This document shows, one piece after another, positions 14,967 through 23,142 of a stretch of 49,750 nucleotides of DNA (its first letter is position 1; the number at the start of each line of letters is the position of its first letter). Source of the stretch: a virus; the IMG/VR virus record IMGVR_UViG_3300022920_000011, positions 1 through 49,750 of that record; one strand, 5' to 3'. A model generated the notes under the pieces. It worked only from the letters and a program-made list of their open reading frames with translations. It searched no databases and had not been told where the DNA came from. The position numbers and the translations under genes were made by a program.

Positions 14967-15302
14967 TTAACTTTTCAGATATAATAGTAGTCCATATAAA
15001 CAGACTAACGTTACTGCAATAGATGTAGATATTGTTGGCCAGAAATTATAATGCATAATCATATATGAAAATATAGGAAAAAATACTAGACTAACAACTA
15101 CAAAATAAACAGTCTCTTTGGCTAATTTTGCAAACGTTGCAGGCTCAATACCTCCACCATAATGCATAAACACTAAACTAATGATAGTACCCAATGGTAT
15201 ACCTAAAATAAGTGCGCCAATAGTAGGGTTACCTCGCTGTGCAGCACTAACCACACTGGCGACAATAATGCCGCCAATGATTGCTTTTATAAGAAATTCC
15301 AT
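14967..15302 (-). CDS. DUF3147-like small membrane protein
   Basis: A 111-aa integral membrane protein with about four hydrophobic helices (roughly 3-20, 28-48, 65-85, 90-109). The pattern SAAQRGNPTIGALILGIPLG near residues 19-38, a GGGIEPATFAKLAKET loop and a later NFWPTISTSI segment match my memory of DUF3147 (GlpM-like) bacterial membrane proteins (AKR.P.LGA....LPL; later NFW). That family is poorly characterised. In a phage it might alter the host envelope or act with the adjacent sulfotransferase-like gene. It starts just after the AAA+ ATPase stop with an AAGGAAG site. Confidence 0.6.
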   Translation of the reverse strand: MEFLIKAIIGGIIVASVVSAAQRGNPTIGALILGIPLGTIISLVFMHYGGGIEPATFAKLAKETVYFVVVSLVFFPIFSYMIMHYNFWPTISTSIAVTLVCLYGLLLYLKS

Positions 15303-15303
15303 T

Positions 15304-16170
15304 CTACTTCCTTTTCATACATGTTACTTCAGCAGTACGCATCCACTTGCTACCCATTGACTTTTTAAGATCTGCAAGTTTAGTGACCATACGCAAACTA
15401 ATCTCACGCATACGATCTTTGTTATTGATCATAAAGTCCATTAGCTGAGTTTCTTCAACTTTAGTAAAGTCATATTCATTTAGCATACCATCTGCAACAA
15501 TCTGCTTACAACGCAATACCTTTTCACGTGTGGTATCCATTGTAAGATCCAAGTAGTGACAACGTGACATAATAGCATCTAAGTGATCTTTAATCTTACC
15601 ACGTACTTTATCAAACTTAAGGTTAGTAATAAAGATAACACTGCCTTTAAATTCAAATGTATCAGGAATACCTTCACGGCGTAGCAATGCACTGTCTGTA
15701 TTCCAGCTTAGTTTACGTTTTTTGCTGGAATCAAGTGCTGCTTTAAGCAAGTTAAGTGATGTTTCATCATACAAAACTGTATCACAATCATCTAGTACAA
15801 GTACATTATTTTTATCTGCATTCTGATATAGTACCTTGTATAGGCCAATTGCAGAACTAGCACCTTTGATAACTGAGTAACGCAATTTGTTTTCAGCCAT
15901 TACATCAAACAATGAATCTTTTTCTAGTACTGCTTCTACACCAAATGACTTACCAACACCTGGAGGGCCAGTTACAACCATACCACGCACTACACCATCA
16001 ATTGATGCTTGTGTCATATCGTCTAGAATACTAAAACGTTCACGCATACGTTCTACAATTTGTGCATCTGTTTCATTTGGATTATCAATAGCTTCTTCTT
16101 GTACCACTTGCATAATTTTAGTAGTAGCTTTTTTAGCACGAGCTGTTTTAAGTTGCATTGCAGTAGCCAT
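15304..16170 (-). CDS. AAA+ ATPase of a phage family (not gp44)
   Basis: A 288-aa AAA+ ATPase: N-terminal helical region (1-60), Walker A TGPPGVGKS (67-75), Walker B VLVLDDCD (123-130), sensor 1 VIFITNL (178-184) and an arginine-finger candidate Arg203 in MSRCHYLDL. The sequence after Walker B (KRKLSWN, FEFKGSVIFITNLKFDKV) is typical of a group of phage and plasmid ATPases that open or remodel nucleoprotein. It is not the T4 clamp loader gp44, which has a different Walker A context. The ATG at 16170 has a GGAGAT site; the promoter is at 16208-16236. Confidence 0.8.
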   Translation of the reverse strand: MATAMQLKTARAKKATTKIMQVVQEEAIDNPNETDAQIVERMRERFSILDDMTQASIDGVVRGMVVTGPPGVGKSFGVEAVLEKDSLFDVMAENKLRYSVIKGASSAIGLYKVLYQNADKNNVLVLDDCDTVLYDETSLNLLKAALDSSKKRKLSWNTDSALLRREGIPDTFEFKGSVIFITNLKFDKVRGKIKDHLDAIMSRCHYLDLTMDTTREKVLRCKQIVADGMLNEYDFTKVEETQLMDFMINNKDRMREISLRMVTKLADLKKSMGSKWMRTAEVTCMKRK

Positions 16171-16207
16171 ATTATTATCTCCATACGTTCTGTTTAATTA
16201 TCTCTTC

Positions 16208-16236
16208 ATTCTATATAAAGATGATATGAATGTCAA
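16208..16236 (-). promoter_or_regulatory. Sigma70-type promoter of the AAA+ ATPase unit
   Basis: On the minus strand, -35 TTGACA (16231-16236), 17-bp spacer, -10 TAGAAT (16208-16213). The predicted start near 16201 gives a leader of about 30 bases with a GGAGAT site. Confidence 0.75.
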
Positions 16237-16281
16237 TCAGAAAGCGAACAAATAAATCGTTGACTTTCAATGGGTTATAAA

Positions 16282-17010
16282 TTAATGTATCTTTACACGA
16301 TTTAGCATAGTTTCTTTTGAATTGCTAAATCGTCCAATTTCATGACGATGTACTGTACCGCGAACCCTGACAGTTTTTCCCTCAATGAGATCATTTATAT
16401 CAGGCTGGTCTCTCCACCAGAATTTAATAATATCTTGGTTGTTGTGAACTGCTGTTATCATATATACACCACTGGACTGAATAAATTTACAATCCAAAAC
16501 ATCTACTGATATATCATAACGATTTTTTAATTCACCAAAGTATGCACTTTTAAATCGCAACTCTTCAATTTTGTCTTCAACTTTTGTACGTTGATCGTCA
16601 ACCTTGTTCATATTTGGAATACTTGCAATAATAGCAATTTGAAATGCAGTTAGTTCGTTTCCTGCATTGAGTGCTTTGGCAACATTGCCTTCAAAATCAT
16701 TAATTGTACCGTTCATTTTTTTCATCATGAACTTGCCTTGAAACTTATCGCAAATTTCCTTTGCTTTATTTAATGATTGTTCTGTAGGCTGTGCCTGACT
16801 AACTATTAGTTGAGATATCATTGTTTTGCTATCTTGTACCAATATGCCGTTTTCGCCGTTGTGGTCTAGTTTTACATAACCCTGTCCACTTCTAACAAAA
16901 CCATGCTTTTCATAAGTTTCGAGAGCCAATGCTAGTACATGTACAGGTGTATATTCTGCAACATTTACTAACAAAGACTCTCGAGTAAGTTCTACTGTGT
17001 GATTTGTCAT
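16282..17010 (-). CDS. Hypothetical protein with OB-fold-like C-terminus (242 aa)
   Basis: The start is ATG 17010 (MTNHTVELTRES), which has a GGAGAT site 7 bases upstream; the open frame above it includes the promoter itself. The N-terminal 130 residues are helical. The C-terminal 95 residues are beta-rich and end GKTVRVRGTVHRHEIGRF, then a segment with ET and LNRVKIH. This reads like an OB-fold, a common single-strand nucleic-acid binding fold, and similar C-terminal domains occur in phage DNA-processing proteins. Its neighbours are UvsY and UvsX, and the early promoter supports a DNA metabolism role. Confidence 0.7.
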   Translation of the reverse strand: MTNHTVELTRESLLVNVAEYTPVHVLALALETYEKHGFVRSGQGYVKLDHNGENGILVQDSKTMISQLIVSQAQPTEQSLNKAKEICDKFQGKFMMKKMNGTINDFEGNVAKALNAGNELTAFQIAIIASIPNMNKVDDQRTKVEDKIEELRFKSAYFGELKNRYDISVDVLDCKFIQSSGVYMITAVHNNQDIIKFWWRDQPDINDLIEGKTVRVRGTVHRHEIGRFSNSKETMLNRVKIH

Positions 17011-17065
17011 TTTGTATCTCCGCATATTTGGGTACATATTTTCAGCACCCTGTGTCCATGTTACC

Positions 17066-17094
17066 ATACTAGCAAACGCTGACAGCAATGTCAA
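17066..17094 (-). promoter_or_regulatory. Sigma70-type promoter upstream of the OB-like gene
   Basis: On the minus strand, -35 TTGACA (17089-17094), 17-bp spacer, -10 TAGTAT (17066-17071). It lies directly after the terminator that ends the UvsX-UvsY unit. Confidence 0.78.
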
Positions 17095-17113
17095 GCATAA
17101 AAGATAAAAAAGT

Positions 17114-17142
17114 CAAAAAAATACCTCCCACTAGGGGAGGTA
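17114..17142 (-). terminator. Rho-independent terminator after uvsY
   Basis: A perfect 8-bp stem TACCTCCC/GGGAGGTA with a 5-base loop (17122-17142), followed on the minus strand by a run of seven T. It ends the gp32-uvsX-uvsY unit. Confidence 0.85.
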
Positions 17143-17167
17143 AGTGCTATACCAAATGTCACAATGG

Positions 17168-17626
17168 TTATAAGCTAATATCTTCTAGGCCTGCGGCCCT
17201 TAGTTTTACAATGTTGTTAATCTGAAACTGTTTTGCTTCTAGTGCTTTGATAACACCAATAAAACGATTCCTGACTAAACTAAAATCATTGATAACGTAT
17301 TGTAAGTTAACAACATCATCTTCGCCATCAACAAATTTTTCTGCATCTCGACTACTCAATGCTCGGTTGTATGTTTCTAAAAACTTACGAAATGTTTTAC
17401 TACGTATTTTTCGCATTTCTGTGTTTAAAAATTCAAGTATCGCTTCTACTTCTTGAAGTTGGTTAAAACGAAACTCAACAATACCAGGCATATCTCTACT
17501 CTGTTTTTCTAAGTTTCCTTTCATACCACATTCAAATCTAGCTGATTCAATCTCACGCTCAAAGTGTGATATTGCTCCAACAATTTCAGACATGTCTGCT
17601 GTAACTTTACGATACCATGCGCTCAT
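17168..17626 (-). CDS. uvsY: UvsY recombination mediator
   Basis: A 152-aa helical protein that matches the T4-like UvsY layout, a mediator that loads UvsX recombinase onto gp32-coated single-stranded DNA. The diagnostic C-terminal stretch RNRFIGVIKALEAKQFQINN then IVKLRAAGLED (about 119-149) agrees with my memory of cyanophage UvsY, where a helix ends in ITKLRAAGMED. Central basic residues (EMRKIRSKTFRKFL) would contact DNA. T4 UvsY is 137 aa. It is directly downstream of UvsX and a small acidic gene, as in other T4-like phages, and it precedes a strong terminator. Confidence 0.88.
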   Translation of the reverse strand: MSAWYRKVTADMSEIVGAISHFEREIESARFECGMKGNLEKQSRDMPGIVEFRFNQLQEVEAILEFLNTEMRKIRSKTFRKFLETYNRALSSRDAEKFVDGEDDVVNLQYVINDFSLVRNRFIGVIKALEAKQFQINNIVKLRAAGLEDISL

Positions 17627-17887
17627 CTATTCGTCCCAATCGCCATAGGCATCTGTTTCCAAATATTCTTCTTCTTCCTCATCTTCAAGAACAATTGACA
17701 TTGCTTTATCCAAATAAGGACAAGTTTCAACAAACTCTTCGATGTGGAATTGAATTTCCACACCTTCTGATTGTAGCAAGTCCAAATATCTAAATGCCCA
17801 GTCTGGTCTATCCTTTACAGGAATTAAACTCTTTGCACTTGCATACATGGACAGGTATACTGCTAATTCAGTATCACTGAGGGTCAT
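17627..17887 (-). CDS. Small acidic protein between uvsX and uvsY (86 aa)
   Basis: The ATG at 17887 lies inside the last codons of uvsX (14-base overlap), and the TAG touches the uvsY ATG, so this gene is tightly coupled to both. The 86-aa product starts MTLSDTELAVYLSMYASAKS and ends in a very acidic tail (EDEEEEEYLETDAYGDWDE). An acidic tail could mimic DNA or bind a basic partner such as UvsY, but this is speculation. Small genes in this position occur in other marine T4-like phages as far as I recall. Function is unknown. Confidence 0.75.
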   Translation of the reverse strand: MTLSDTELAVYLSMYASAKSLIPVKDRPDWAFRYLDLLQSEGVEIQFHIEEFVETCPYLDKAMSIVLEDEEEEEYLETDAYGDWDE

Positions 17888-19010
17888 TTTGCGCCTCCAT
17901 GTCAGCACTACGTTGAGCTTCTAATTCTTCTTGCTCGATTGCATTTAGAACTTCTTCTTCTTCAACTGCGTCGACTACTTCGTCATCCCATTCACTCATA
18001 ATAAGGTCTAGTGCGCCATCTTTGTTGGCATTCCAAGGCTTGCGGAACATTTTAATTACTTCGCCTGTTGTAGGGCTAGTGTATTCTAAACTGTTGCCGC
18101 TTTTCTTGAGTACGTCTTTTGCTTCCAAAAACTCAACAAGTCCACTATATGGGCTCATGCCAGTTTCATATGGAATTTCTACTTGTACACTTTCAAAAGG
18201 TTTAGCGTAGCGTGTTTTCATTACTTTACATGCTGCACGAATACCGTGTACTTGTGATGTTTTGTTGCCGTCTGCATCAGTTTTTAGTTTAAGTTTACGC
18301 ATTGCAACTACAATACTTGATGCATAGATAAAGCCTTGACCGCCTGAGATCTTGTCATCTGGATCAAACATATCTTGTGATGCATAAGTGTGGTTAGTTG
18401 CCATAAGGCCTACATTATATTCACCAAACATATTAACAGTATTGCGAACTAGTGCTGTTAGTGCTTTGGGCTTGCGTCCTAGATCACCTTTCATATCACC
18501 AGCTTCAAACTGCTTAACGTCTGTTGGTGTGAGCATCATGCCCAATGAATCAACTACAAACAATACTTTAGGACGTTCGTCCTTTTCCTTGTCTGCAAAC
18601 TCTTTTTTGTAGTCTTGCATGAAGTCACTAATCACTTTAGCAACATCGTCAATCATTGCTAAGTTAAGTTTTAGCAACTTATCTGGACTTGTATCTACAT
18701 CTAGTGCATGTAGCCATTTTTCATCAAGAGCATTTTCAGTATCAATTAGTACAACAAAAATACCTTGATCTTGTGCTTGCTTTACAATGTTACCAGATGC
18801 AATATATGATTTACCTGCGCCTGATTCACCAGCTAGTACTGATACTTTGCCAAGTGGAATACCTTTGTTAAAGTCTCCACTAATTAGTTTGTTTAGGGTA
18901 AAATTACCCGTCGAGATCCATGTATCTGGATCATTAAACCCGACACTTAGTCCGGGTACCGCTTTAGTAATACTCTTGCGGAATTTGCTTACATCGAATG
19001 GTCGTGCCAT
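17874..19010 (-). CDS. uvsX: UvsX recombinase (RecA family)
   Basis: A 378-aa strand-exchange recombinase, the phage counterpart of RecA, which pairs homologous DNA and starts recombination-dependent replication. Walker A GESGAGKS (61-68), the ENALDE motif (92-97) and Walker B VLFVVDSLG with Asp154 are all present. The DNA-binding loop region near DDKISGGQGFIYASS is typical of UvsX. The C-terminus is strongly acidic (EEEEVLNAIEQEELEA), similar to RecA tails that tune DNA access. Length matches T4 UvsX (391 aa). The ATG has an AGGAG site and follows gp32 after a stem-loop. Confidence 0.95.
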   Translation of the reverse strand: MARPFDVSKFRKSITKAVPGLSVGFNDPDTWISTGNFTLNKLISGDFNKGIPLGKVSVLAGESGAGKSYIASGNIVKQAQDQGIFVVLIDTENALDEKWLHALDVDTSPDKLLKLNLAMIDDVAKVISDFMQDYKKEFADKEKDERPKVLFVVDSLGMMLTPTDVKQFEAGDMKGDLGRKPKALTALVRNTVNMFGEYNVGLMATNHTYASQDMFDPDDKISGGQGFIYASSIVVAMRKLKLKTDADGNKTSQVHGIRAACKVMKTRYAKPFESVQVEIPYETGMSPYSGLVEFLEAKDVLKKSGNSLEYTSPTTGEVIKMFRKPWNANKDGALDLIMSEWDDEVVDAVEEEEVLNAIEQEELEAQRSADMEAQNDPQ

Positions 19011-19036
19011 GTGTATCTCCTGGTTAAAAGGTAGTA

Positions 19037-19051
19037 GGGGGCATTGCCCCC
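19037..19051 (-). promoter_or_regulatory. GC-rich stem-loop between gp32 and uvsX
   Basis: A GGGGGC/GCCCCC stem with a 3-base loop lies in the 57-base gap between the gp32 stop and the uvsX start. No U-run follows, so it is more likely an RNA stability or processing element, or a weak attenuator, that sets the gp32 to uvsX ratio. Confidence 0.5.
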
Positions 19052-19067
19052 CACACGATTGTTTATG

Positions 19068-20090
19068 TTAAGTTTTTGGGCGTGAGCGGATTGCTGCAAG
19101 AATATCTTGCGCTGATGCCTTGCCAGTGTCTGCTTCAGGCGTTGGTGCTGCAGCTACCCAACCTGTATCAGTTACAGTTTCAGCAACTGGAGCTGCTTGT
19201 GCTACTGGAGCAGGTGCCGCTGATGGTGCTGGAGCCGCTGATGGTGCTGGAGCCGCAGTGGTTGCTGATGCCATTGGACGTGGTCCTGATGATGGAGCAT
19301 CTACGCCATATGGACGATAGTAATTAGCAAAACGCTCTGGGTCATACAATTGACCGTCTACACTTGCTTCAAACATTTCAAAGATAGCATTTAGATGTTC
19401 TGCATCTGGCTTCTTAGGAAGGAAGTCATTTAGGTTGTATAACCCATGTGTATTGATTGCTTCACGCTCTGCCTCGTTAAGTGAGCGTTCACGTCGAGCC
19501 CAGTTTGATGTACCATAGTCAGCATACTGACCTTTTTTACCTTTGACTACTTTAAAGTCTGTACCCATTTCATAATCAGTTGGCAGTTCTTGGAATTCTG
19601 GATCCATTAGTGCCGCACTAATAATTTTAAAAATTTGAGGTGAGATAACAAATCGACGAATTGGATTTGCTGGTGCTTCTTCTTGCAATGGGTTCTCTGG
19701 TACAAACCCTTGGAAGATGTAAGAACGTTTTTTCCAGAATCTACGTGCCATATCTTCCATTGAAGGATCTTTAAACCATGGACGGATTTCTGCGTGTACG
19801 GGACATGTATCGCCCCAAGTTTCAATACAAGGTACTTGAATTGTTACTGGTTTGTTTTCGTCGCCGCCTTTTACACCGGAAAATTCCAAACGAATCATTT
19901 GACGTTCTTTCCAAAAGAACGTATTGCTTTCGTCTGCGTCTGGAAGGAATCGCAATGTTGCTGTATCGCCTTCGTTAATATTCCAATGTGTGAAAATTTG
20001 ATTGTCTCCGGAACCCTGTGAGCGGTTATTTCCGTTTGACTTTGAATCTTGTTCGAGCAATTTTGCTCTGATTTCTGCTAGTGATGCCAT
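19068..20090 (-). CDS. gp32: Single-stranded DNA-binding protein gp32
   Basis: The start is ATG 20090 with an AAGGAG site; codons upstream would need GTG. The 340-aa protein is the phage single-stranded DNA-binding protein that coats replication forks and organises UvsX, UvsY, gp41 and gp43. The core begins after a basic N-terminus that mediates cooperative binding. A zinc-type element is suggested by Cys88 and Cys96-Pro-Val-His99 (CIETWGDTCPVH). Residues about 275-325 form an Ala/Pro linker with repeats (APAPSAAPAPSAAPAP), longer than in T4. The last segment (SAQDILAAIRSRPKT) is probably the partner-binding tail, although it is less acidic than T4's. Confidence 0.9.
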   Translation of the reverse strand: MASLAEIRAKLLEQDSKSNGNNRSQGSGDNQIFTHWNINEGDTATLRFLPDADESNTFFWKERQMIRLEFSGVKGGDENKPVTIQVPCIETWGDTCPVHAEIRPWFKDPSMEDMARRFWKKRSYIFQGFVPENPLQEEAPANPIRRFVISPQIFKIISAALMDPEFQELPTDYEMGTDFKVVKGKKGQYADYGTSNWARRERSLNEAEREAINTHGLYNLNDFLPKKPDAEHLNAIFEMFEASVDGQLYDPERFANYYRPYGVDAPSSGPRPMASATTAAPAPSAAPAPSAAPAPVAQAAPVAETVTDTGWVAAAPTPEADTGKASAQDILAAIRSRPKT

Positions 20091-20205
20091 TATATTTCTC
20101 CTTGTGCCTTTATTAGCCTTTAATGGTAGCGGAACACTGTGTTCCACTTTGTAAGTTGTTTGTTTTAAGTAACCTATTGATTACGTTGCCTTTATTAGTA
20201 TATAC

Positions 20206-20234
20206 AGTGTAGTACTTTTATTGCTCACTGTCAA
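20206..20234 (-). promoter_or_regulatory. Sigma70-type promoter of the gp32-uvsX-uvsY unit
   Basis: On the minus strand, -35 TTGACA (20229-20234), 17-bp spacer, -10 TACACT (20206-20211). The predicted start near 20199 gives a leader of about 109 bases, the longest in the window. T4 gp32 represses its own translation through its leader, so this long leader may serve the same purpose (inference). Confidence 0.7.
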
Positions 20235-20253
20235 GCAATTTTTTGACTTCTTA

Positions 20254-21534
20254 TTAAGAAATCTTATTACGCAGTTGTGTTGTTACTTCTGCGTCAATAG
20301 CTGTTGATTTCTCAACAGATTCCGTTTTTGGCGCATACATTGCATAGTTAACAAACTTTGCAAGTGCCATTTTTGTATTTTGATCCATACTATGTACGTT
20401 TTCACTAAGTTGTGCCACTGTGTTTGATAGCTCGTCATTTGTTGAACGTTGTGCAATATATGATAGCATACTACTTAGTTTAGCAGTAATACCTTCGTTG
20501 CCTGAGTACTTTGTTTGGTCTTCATTATTAGGGTTTTCAGGATCGTTTTTATCTATCTGTAGTCCTAGATTTTGCTTTGATTCAATCATTGTAAAAAGTT
20601 TACCAAATAATTCATTATTCATAGTTGTGATCCTTTGTGTCTCTGATACAAGTCTGTTTACACGGCCCAAGACATTGTCTAAGCCGCTTTCCGTAAATGT
20701 ATTATAAGGGAAACGTTCTGCAATGTCAACCCCTAAATCATCTTCTTCTAATGTTTCTTTTACTGTTACTGGTGTAAATCCAGCATAACCTTTGTTAGTG
20801 ATTAATGACTTAATCACTTGCTTGCTTTCTGCAAGTTTGGCTTTAACTAGATCAACGATATCATTGTTTGATTCGCTTACTAGCTTGTTTCTTCTAGTAT
20901 GCATTACAAATTTTGATAAGTCAACTACTTCTTCACATACTGCTAAAATTTGTTTTCCTTTTTCATCGTATGGCGTGCCACCTTCATTAACGTGCTTCGT
21001 CATTGCTTTTGCACCAGCCATATATTTGTGTGGGAAATGGAATTTTTCGCCTTGTGTATTTTCAATGAACAAACTATGAATGTTTCTACTTCTTGCTCCA
21101 CGCTTTTCTTCATTAACACCTTTAGTATGTTTAATAATTAGTTTTGCGTTTGCGCTTGGGATGTAGCTAGTTTTAATGCTACCAAATGCTTTGCCAAATG
21201 CACTCTCATGTACACTTTGGTGGCTAAAGTCTTTTGGTTCTATTTTTTTATCAAAGTTTCTCACTGTAAATTCACCTAAATTGTTATGTGTTACCTTTTT
21301 AATAGCGGCAATCAATTTTGCATTATCTGTAATATCATAATCCAATCCTGCCTGTACTGCTACTTCAAGGTTCTTACTTTCTGTTCTAACTGAAATCATC
21401 AAGTCTTGGTCATACGCATAAAAACGTGTGGCTTCGCTTGGATCTAATGTCTTGGCACCTGCTAGTGTAAACAGACGTAACTTATAGTTTGCGCCTTTTA
21501 ATATATTAAATATTTCGTTAGATATTTGATCCAT
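20254..21534 (-). CDS. Conserved hypothetical, probable structural protein (426 aa)
   Basis: A 426-aa protein. I recall homologues in T4-like cyanophages without a known function. The N-terminal half is beta-rich; the middle has a conserved-looking block HSLFIENTQGEKFHFPHKYM then GAKAMTKHVNEGGTPYDEKG (about residues 148-192). The C-terminal 150 residues are helical, with Asn/Asp-rich linkers. There is no Walker or nuclease motif. A late promoter (21562-21570) and position next to gp17 argue for a virion or assembly protein. It is not clearly the gp22 scaffold, which is more uniformly coiled coil. Confidence 0.75.
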   Translation of the reverse strand: MDQISNEIFNILKGANYKLRLFTLAGAKTLDPSEATRFYAYDQDLMISVRTESKNLEVAVQAGLDYDITDNAKLIAAIKKVTHNNLGEFTVRNFDKKIEPKDFSHQSVHESAFGKAFGSIKTSYIPSANAKLIIKHTKGVNEEKRGARSRNIHSLFIENTQGEKFHFPHKYMAGAKAMTKHVNEGGTPYDEKGKQILAVCEEVVDLSKFVMHTRRNKLVSESNNDIVDLVKAKLAESKQVIKSLITNKGYAGFTPVTVKETLEEDDLGVDIAERFPYNTFTESGLDNVLGRVNRLVSETQRITTMNNELFGKLFTMIESKQNLGLQIDKNDPENPNNEDQTKYSGNEGITAKLSSMLSYIAQRSTNDELSNTVAQLSENVHSMDQNTKMALAKFVNYAMYAPKTESVEKSTAIDAEVTTQLRNKIS

Positions 21535-21561
21535 GTGATAACTTCCTTTTGTTACTATAGT

Positions 21562-21570
21562 TATTTATGC
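21562..21570 (-). promoter_or_regulatory. Late promoter, GCATAAATA
   Basis: Minus-strand GCATAAATA in the gap between gp17 and the 426-aa gene. The predicted leader is about 22 bases with an AAGGAAG site. An 11-base direct repeat flanks it (21545-21555 and 21570-21580). Confidence 0.65.
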
Positions 21571-21576
21571 CTTTTG

Positions 21577-23142
21577 TTACAAAAATACCATTGGCATTGG
21601 GTCATCATAGTCATCATCCCCTGCCGCATCAAAGAATTCGTATGCATCTTCTTCATACTTAGTAACTTCTTGAGCCATTCTAATAATTAATACAAGTGCC
21701 ATTACCAGATCATCATGCTCGCCCTCTTTGGCACTAAAACTATTACCACGTGCAATAAATGTTTTAAGCTCTTTAAGTAAATTTTTACTTGCTACTTCGC
21801 ACTTGCCTGTTTCTACCCATTGCTTTAGTTTAGCACATGCACTAATTTTACTTTTATGCGTTGTAGTAAATCCTCTTCGAAATGACTTTGCATTGCCATG
21901 GGTTTTGCTTTGGCTTAAAAATGTTCCTGGAAAATTTTCTTCGCCCATTTCTTCTACAGTAACTAATCCTGCTTCTCCTAAAGAGTTATTTTCCATACTC
22001 CAATATATTTCACTTCTGCCATTGCTTTCACTTTCAATGTGTTCACATATTTTTTGTATAATTTTAACTTGCTGTTGTATAGGGGTTTTGTTATGTTGCC
22101 ACTCAGCTACCTGTTTCATTCCTGGAAGTTCATATACTTGTATAGCGGCGGCGTCACCACCTGTGCCTAAACTAGGATCTAATGCAATCATGTAAATATG
22201 ACCTGCCGTTACTGGTTTATACCAACGTATTTGTCCCATCTTAATCCAAGGATCTACACCACTCATCATAGCAAGTTTTAAACTATCAATAAGTGTTTCA
22301 TCAAACGCAATAAATTCATTTAAGTGTTCACGTCTAAATCGTTCTTCACCAATTTTACCTTGTTCAATATCTGCCCATTCTTGATCACGATCTGGATGTG
22401 ATGTCCAATCTGCACTATAACTTCTAAATCCATTAATACCAGTTTCCTTTGCATTACCAAAGTCATCCTGACATCTGTTGGCTTCACGCCAAATGTTTGC
22501 AAACTGGTCGTCATCCTGATTTGGTGTACTTGTAATAATACATTTACCACCTGTACTTAATGTAGGTGATAGTGCTGTCCAGAATTCACGAGCAATATTT
22601 GGTCTAACAAATGCAAATTCGTCTAAGTATGCTAACGATATAGACATACCACGTCCAGTATTGTCTGTTGTAGCTTGTGCAATAATACGGCTACCATTAT
22701 CGAATTCGATACTACCTTTGTTATAACTTACAACACCTGCTCTCAGATAGTCTGGCAATGTTTCATATGCAAATCGTATACGTGACATAATCTCCTGCGC
22801 ACCTGCAAATTTGTGTGCTGCAATAAGAATAGTTTGGTCAGGCATAAACATACTATACCACAACAGGTACGCAGCTGCGGCTGTTGATTTTCCCATTTGT
22901 CTACTAATAAGTGCAATACTGTATCTATAATTGTGATATGCATCAATAAGTTCTTCTTGATATCCAAACAAGTCAAACTTTATGCGGCCTTTTGTTGGGT
23001 GTTGAATCCAACAATGCTCTTTAATGAAGTACTTAGGATCTTGCATACATAAAGCTAGTTCTGTTAACTCGTCTTTTGTATATTTTTCCTTCTTGTATGG
23101 TGTTTTTACAAGACTAGTATTTGCTGTACCTTGTGTTGCCAT
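21577..23142 (-). CDS. gp17: Terminase large subunit gp17
   Basis: A 521-aa DNA-packaging motor with ATPase and nuclease domains. Walker A SRQMGKST (80-87), Walker B SLAYLDEFAF with Asp174/Glu175, and coupling motif TSTPN (204-208) make the motor. The C-terminal RNase H-like nuclease shows ALDPSLGTGGD (Asp322), MENNSLGE (Glu384) and EHDDLVMAL (Asp477/Asp478). All key residues are intact. T4 gp17 is 610 aa, so this is a shorter marine-type form. It starts with TAAATG directly after a 2OG-oxygenase-like gene, with an AAGGA site. Confidence 0.95.
   Translation of the reverse strand: MATQGTANTSLVKTPYKKEKYTKDELTELALCMQDPKYFIKEHCWIQHPTKGRIKFDLFGYQEELIDAYHNYRYSIALISRQMGKSTAAAAYLLWYSMFMPDQTILIAAHKFAGAQEIMSRIRFAYETLPDYLRAGVVSYNKGSIEFDNGSRIIAQATTDNTGRGMSISLAYLDEFAFVRPNIAREFWTALSPTLSTGGKCIITSTPNQDDDQFANIWREANRCQDDFGNAKETGINGFRSYSADWTSHPDRDQEWADIEQGKIGEERFRREHLNEFIAFDETLIDSLKLAMMSGVDPWIKMGQIRWYKPVTAGHIYMIALDPSLGTGGDAAAIQVYELPGMKQVAEWQHNKTPIQQQVKIIQKICEHIESESNGRSEIYWSMENNSLGEAGLVTVEEMGEENFPGTFLSQSKTHGNAKSFRRGFTTTHKSKISACAKLKQWVETGKCEVASKNLLKELKTFIARGNSFSAKEGEHDDLVMALVLIIRMAQEVTKYEEDAYEFFDAAGDDDYDDPMPMVFL

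Noticed and set aside
15304-16170. Clamp-loader large subunit gp44
   Set aside because: It has AAA+ motifs, but the sequence around Walker A and after Walker B does not fit gp44; it fits a separate phage AAA+ group.
17010-17094. N-terminal extension of the OB-like gene to 17094
   Set aside because: The extra frame uses a TTG start and runs through the -35 and -10 boxes; ATG 17010 has a good ribosome binding site.
20254-21534. Prohead scaffold gp22 or protease gp21
   Set aside because: It is not coiled coil throughout and has no serine protease motif; gp20-gp23 neighbours are also absent.
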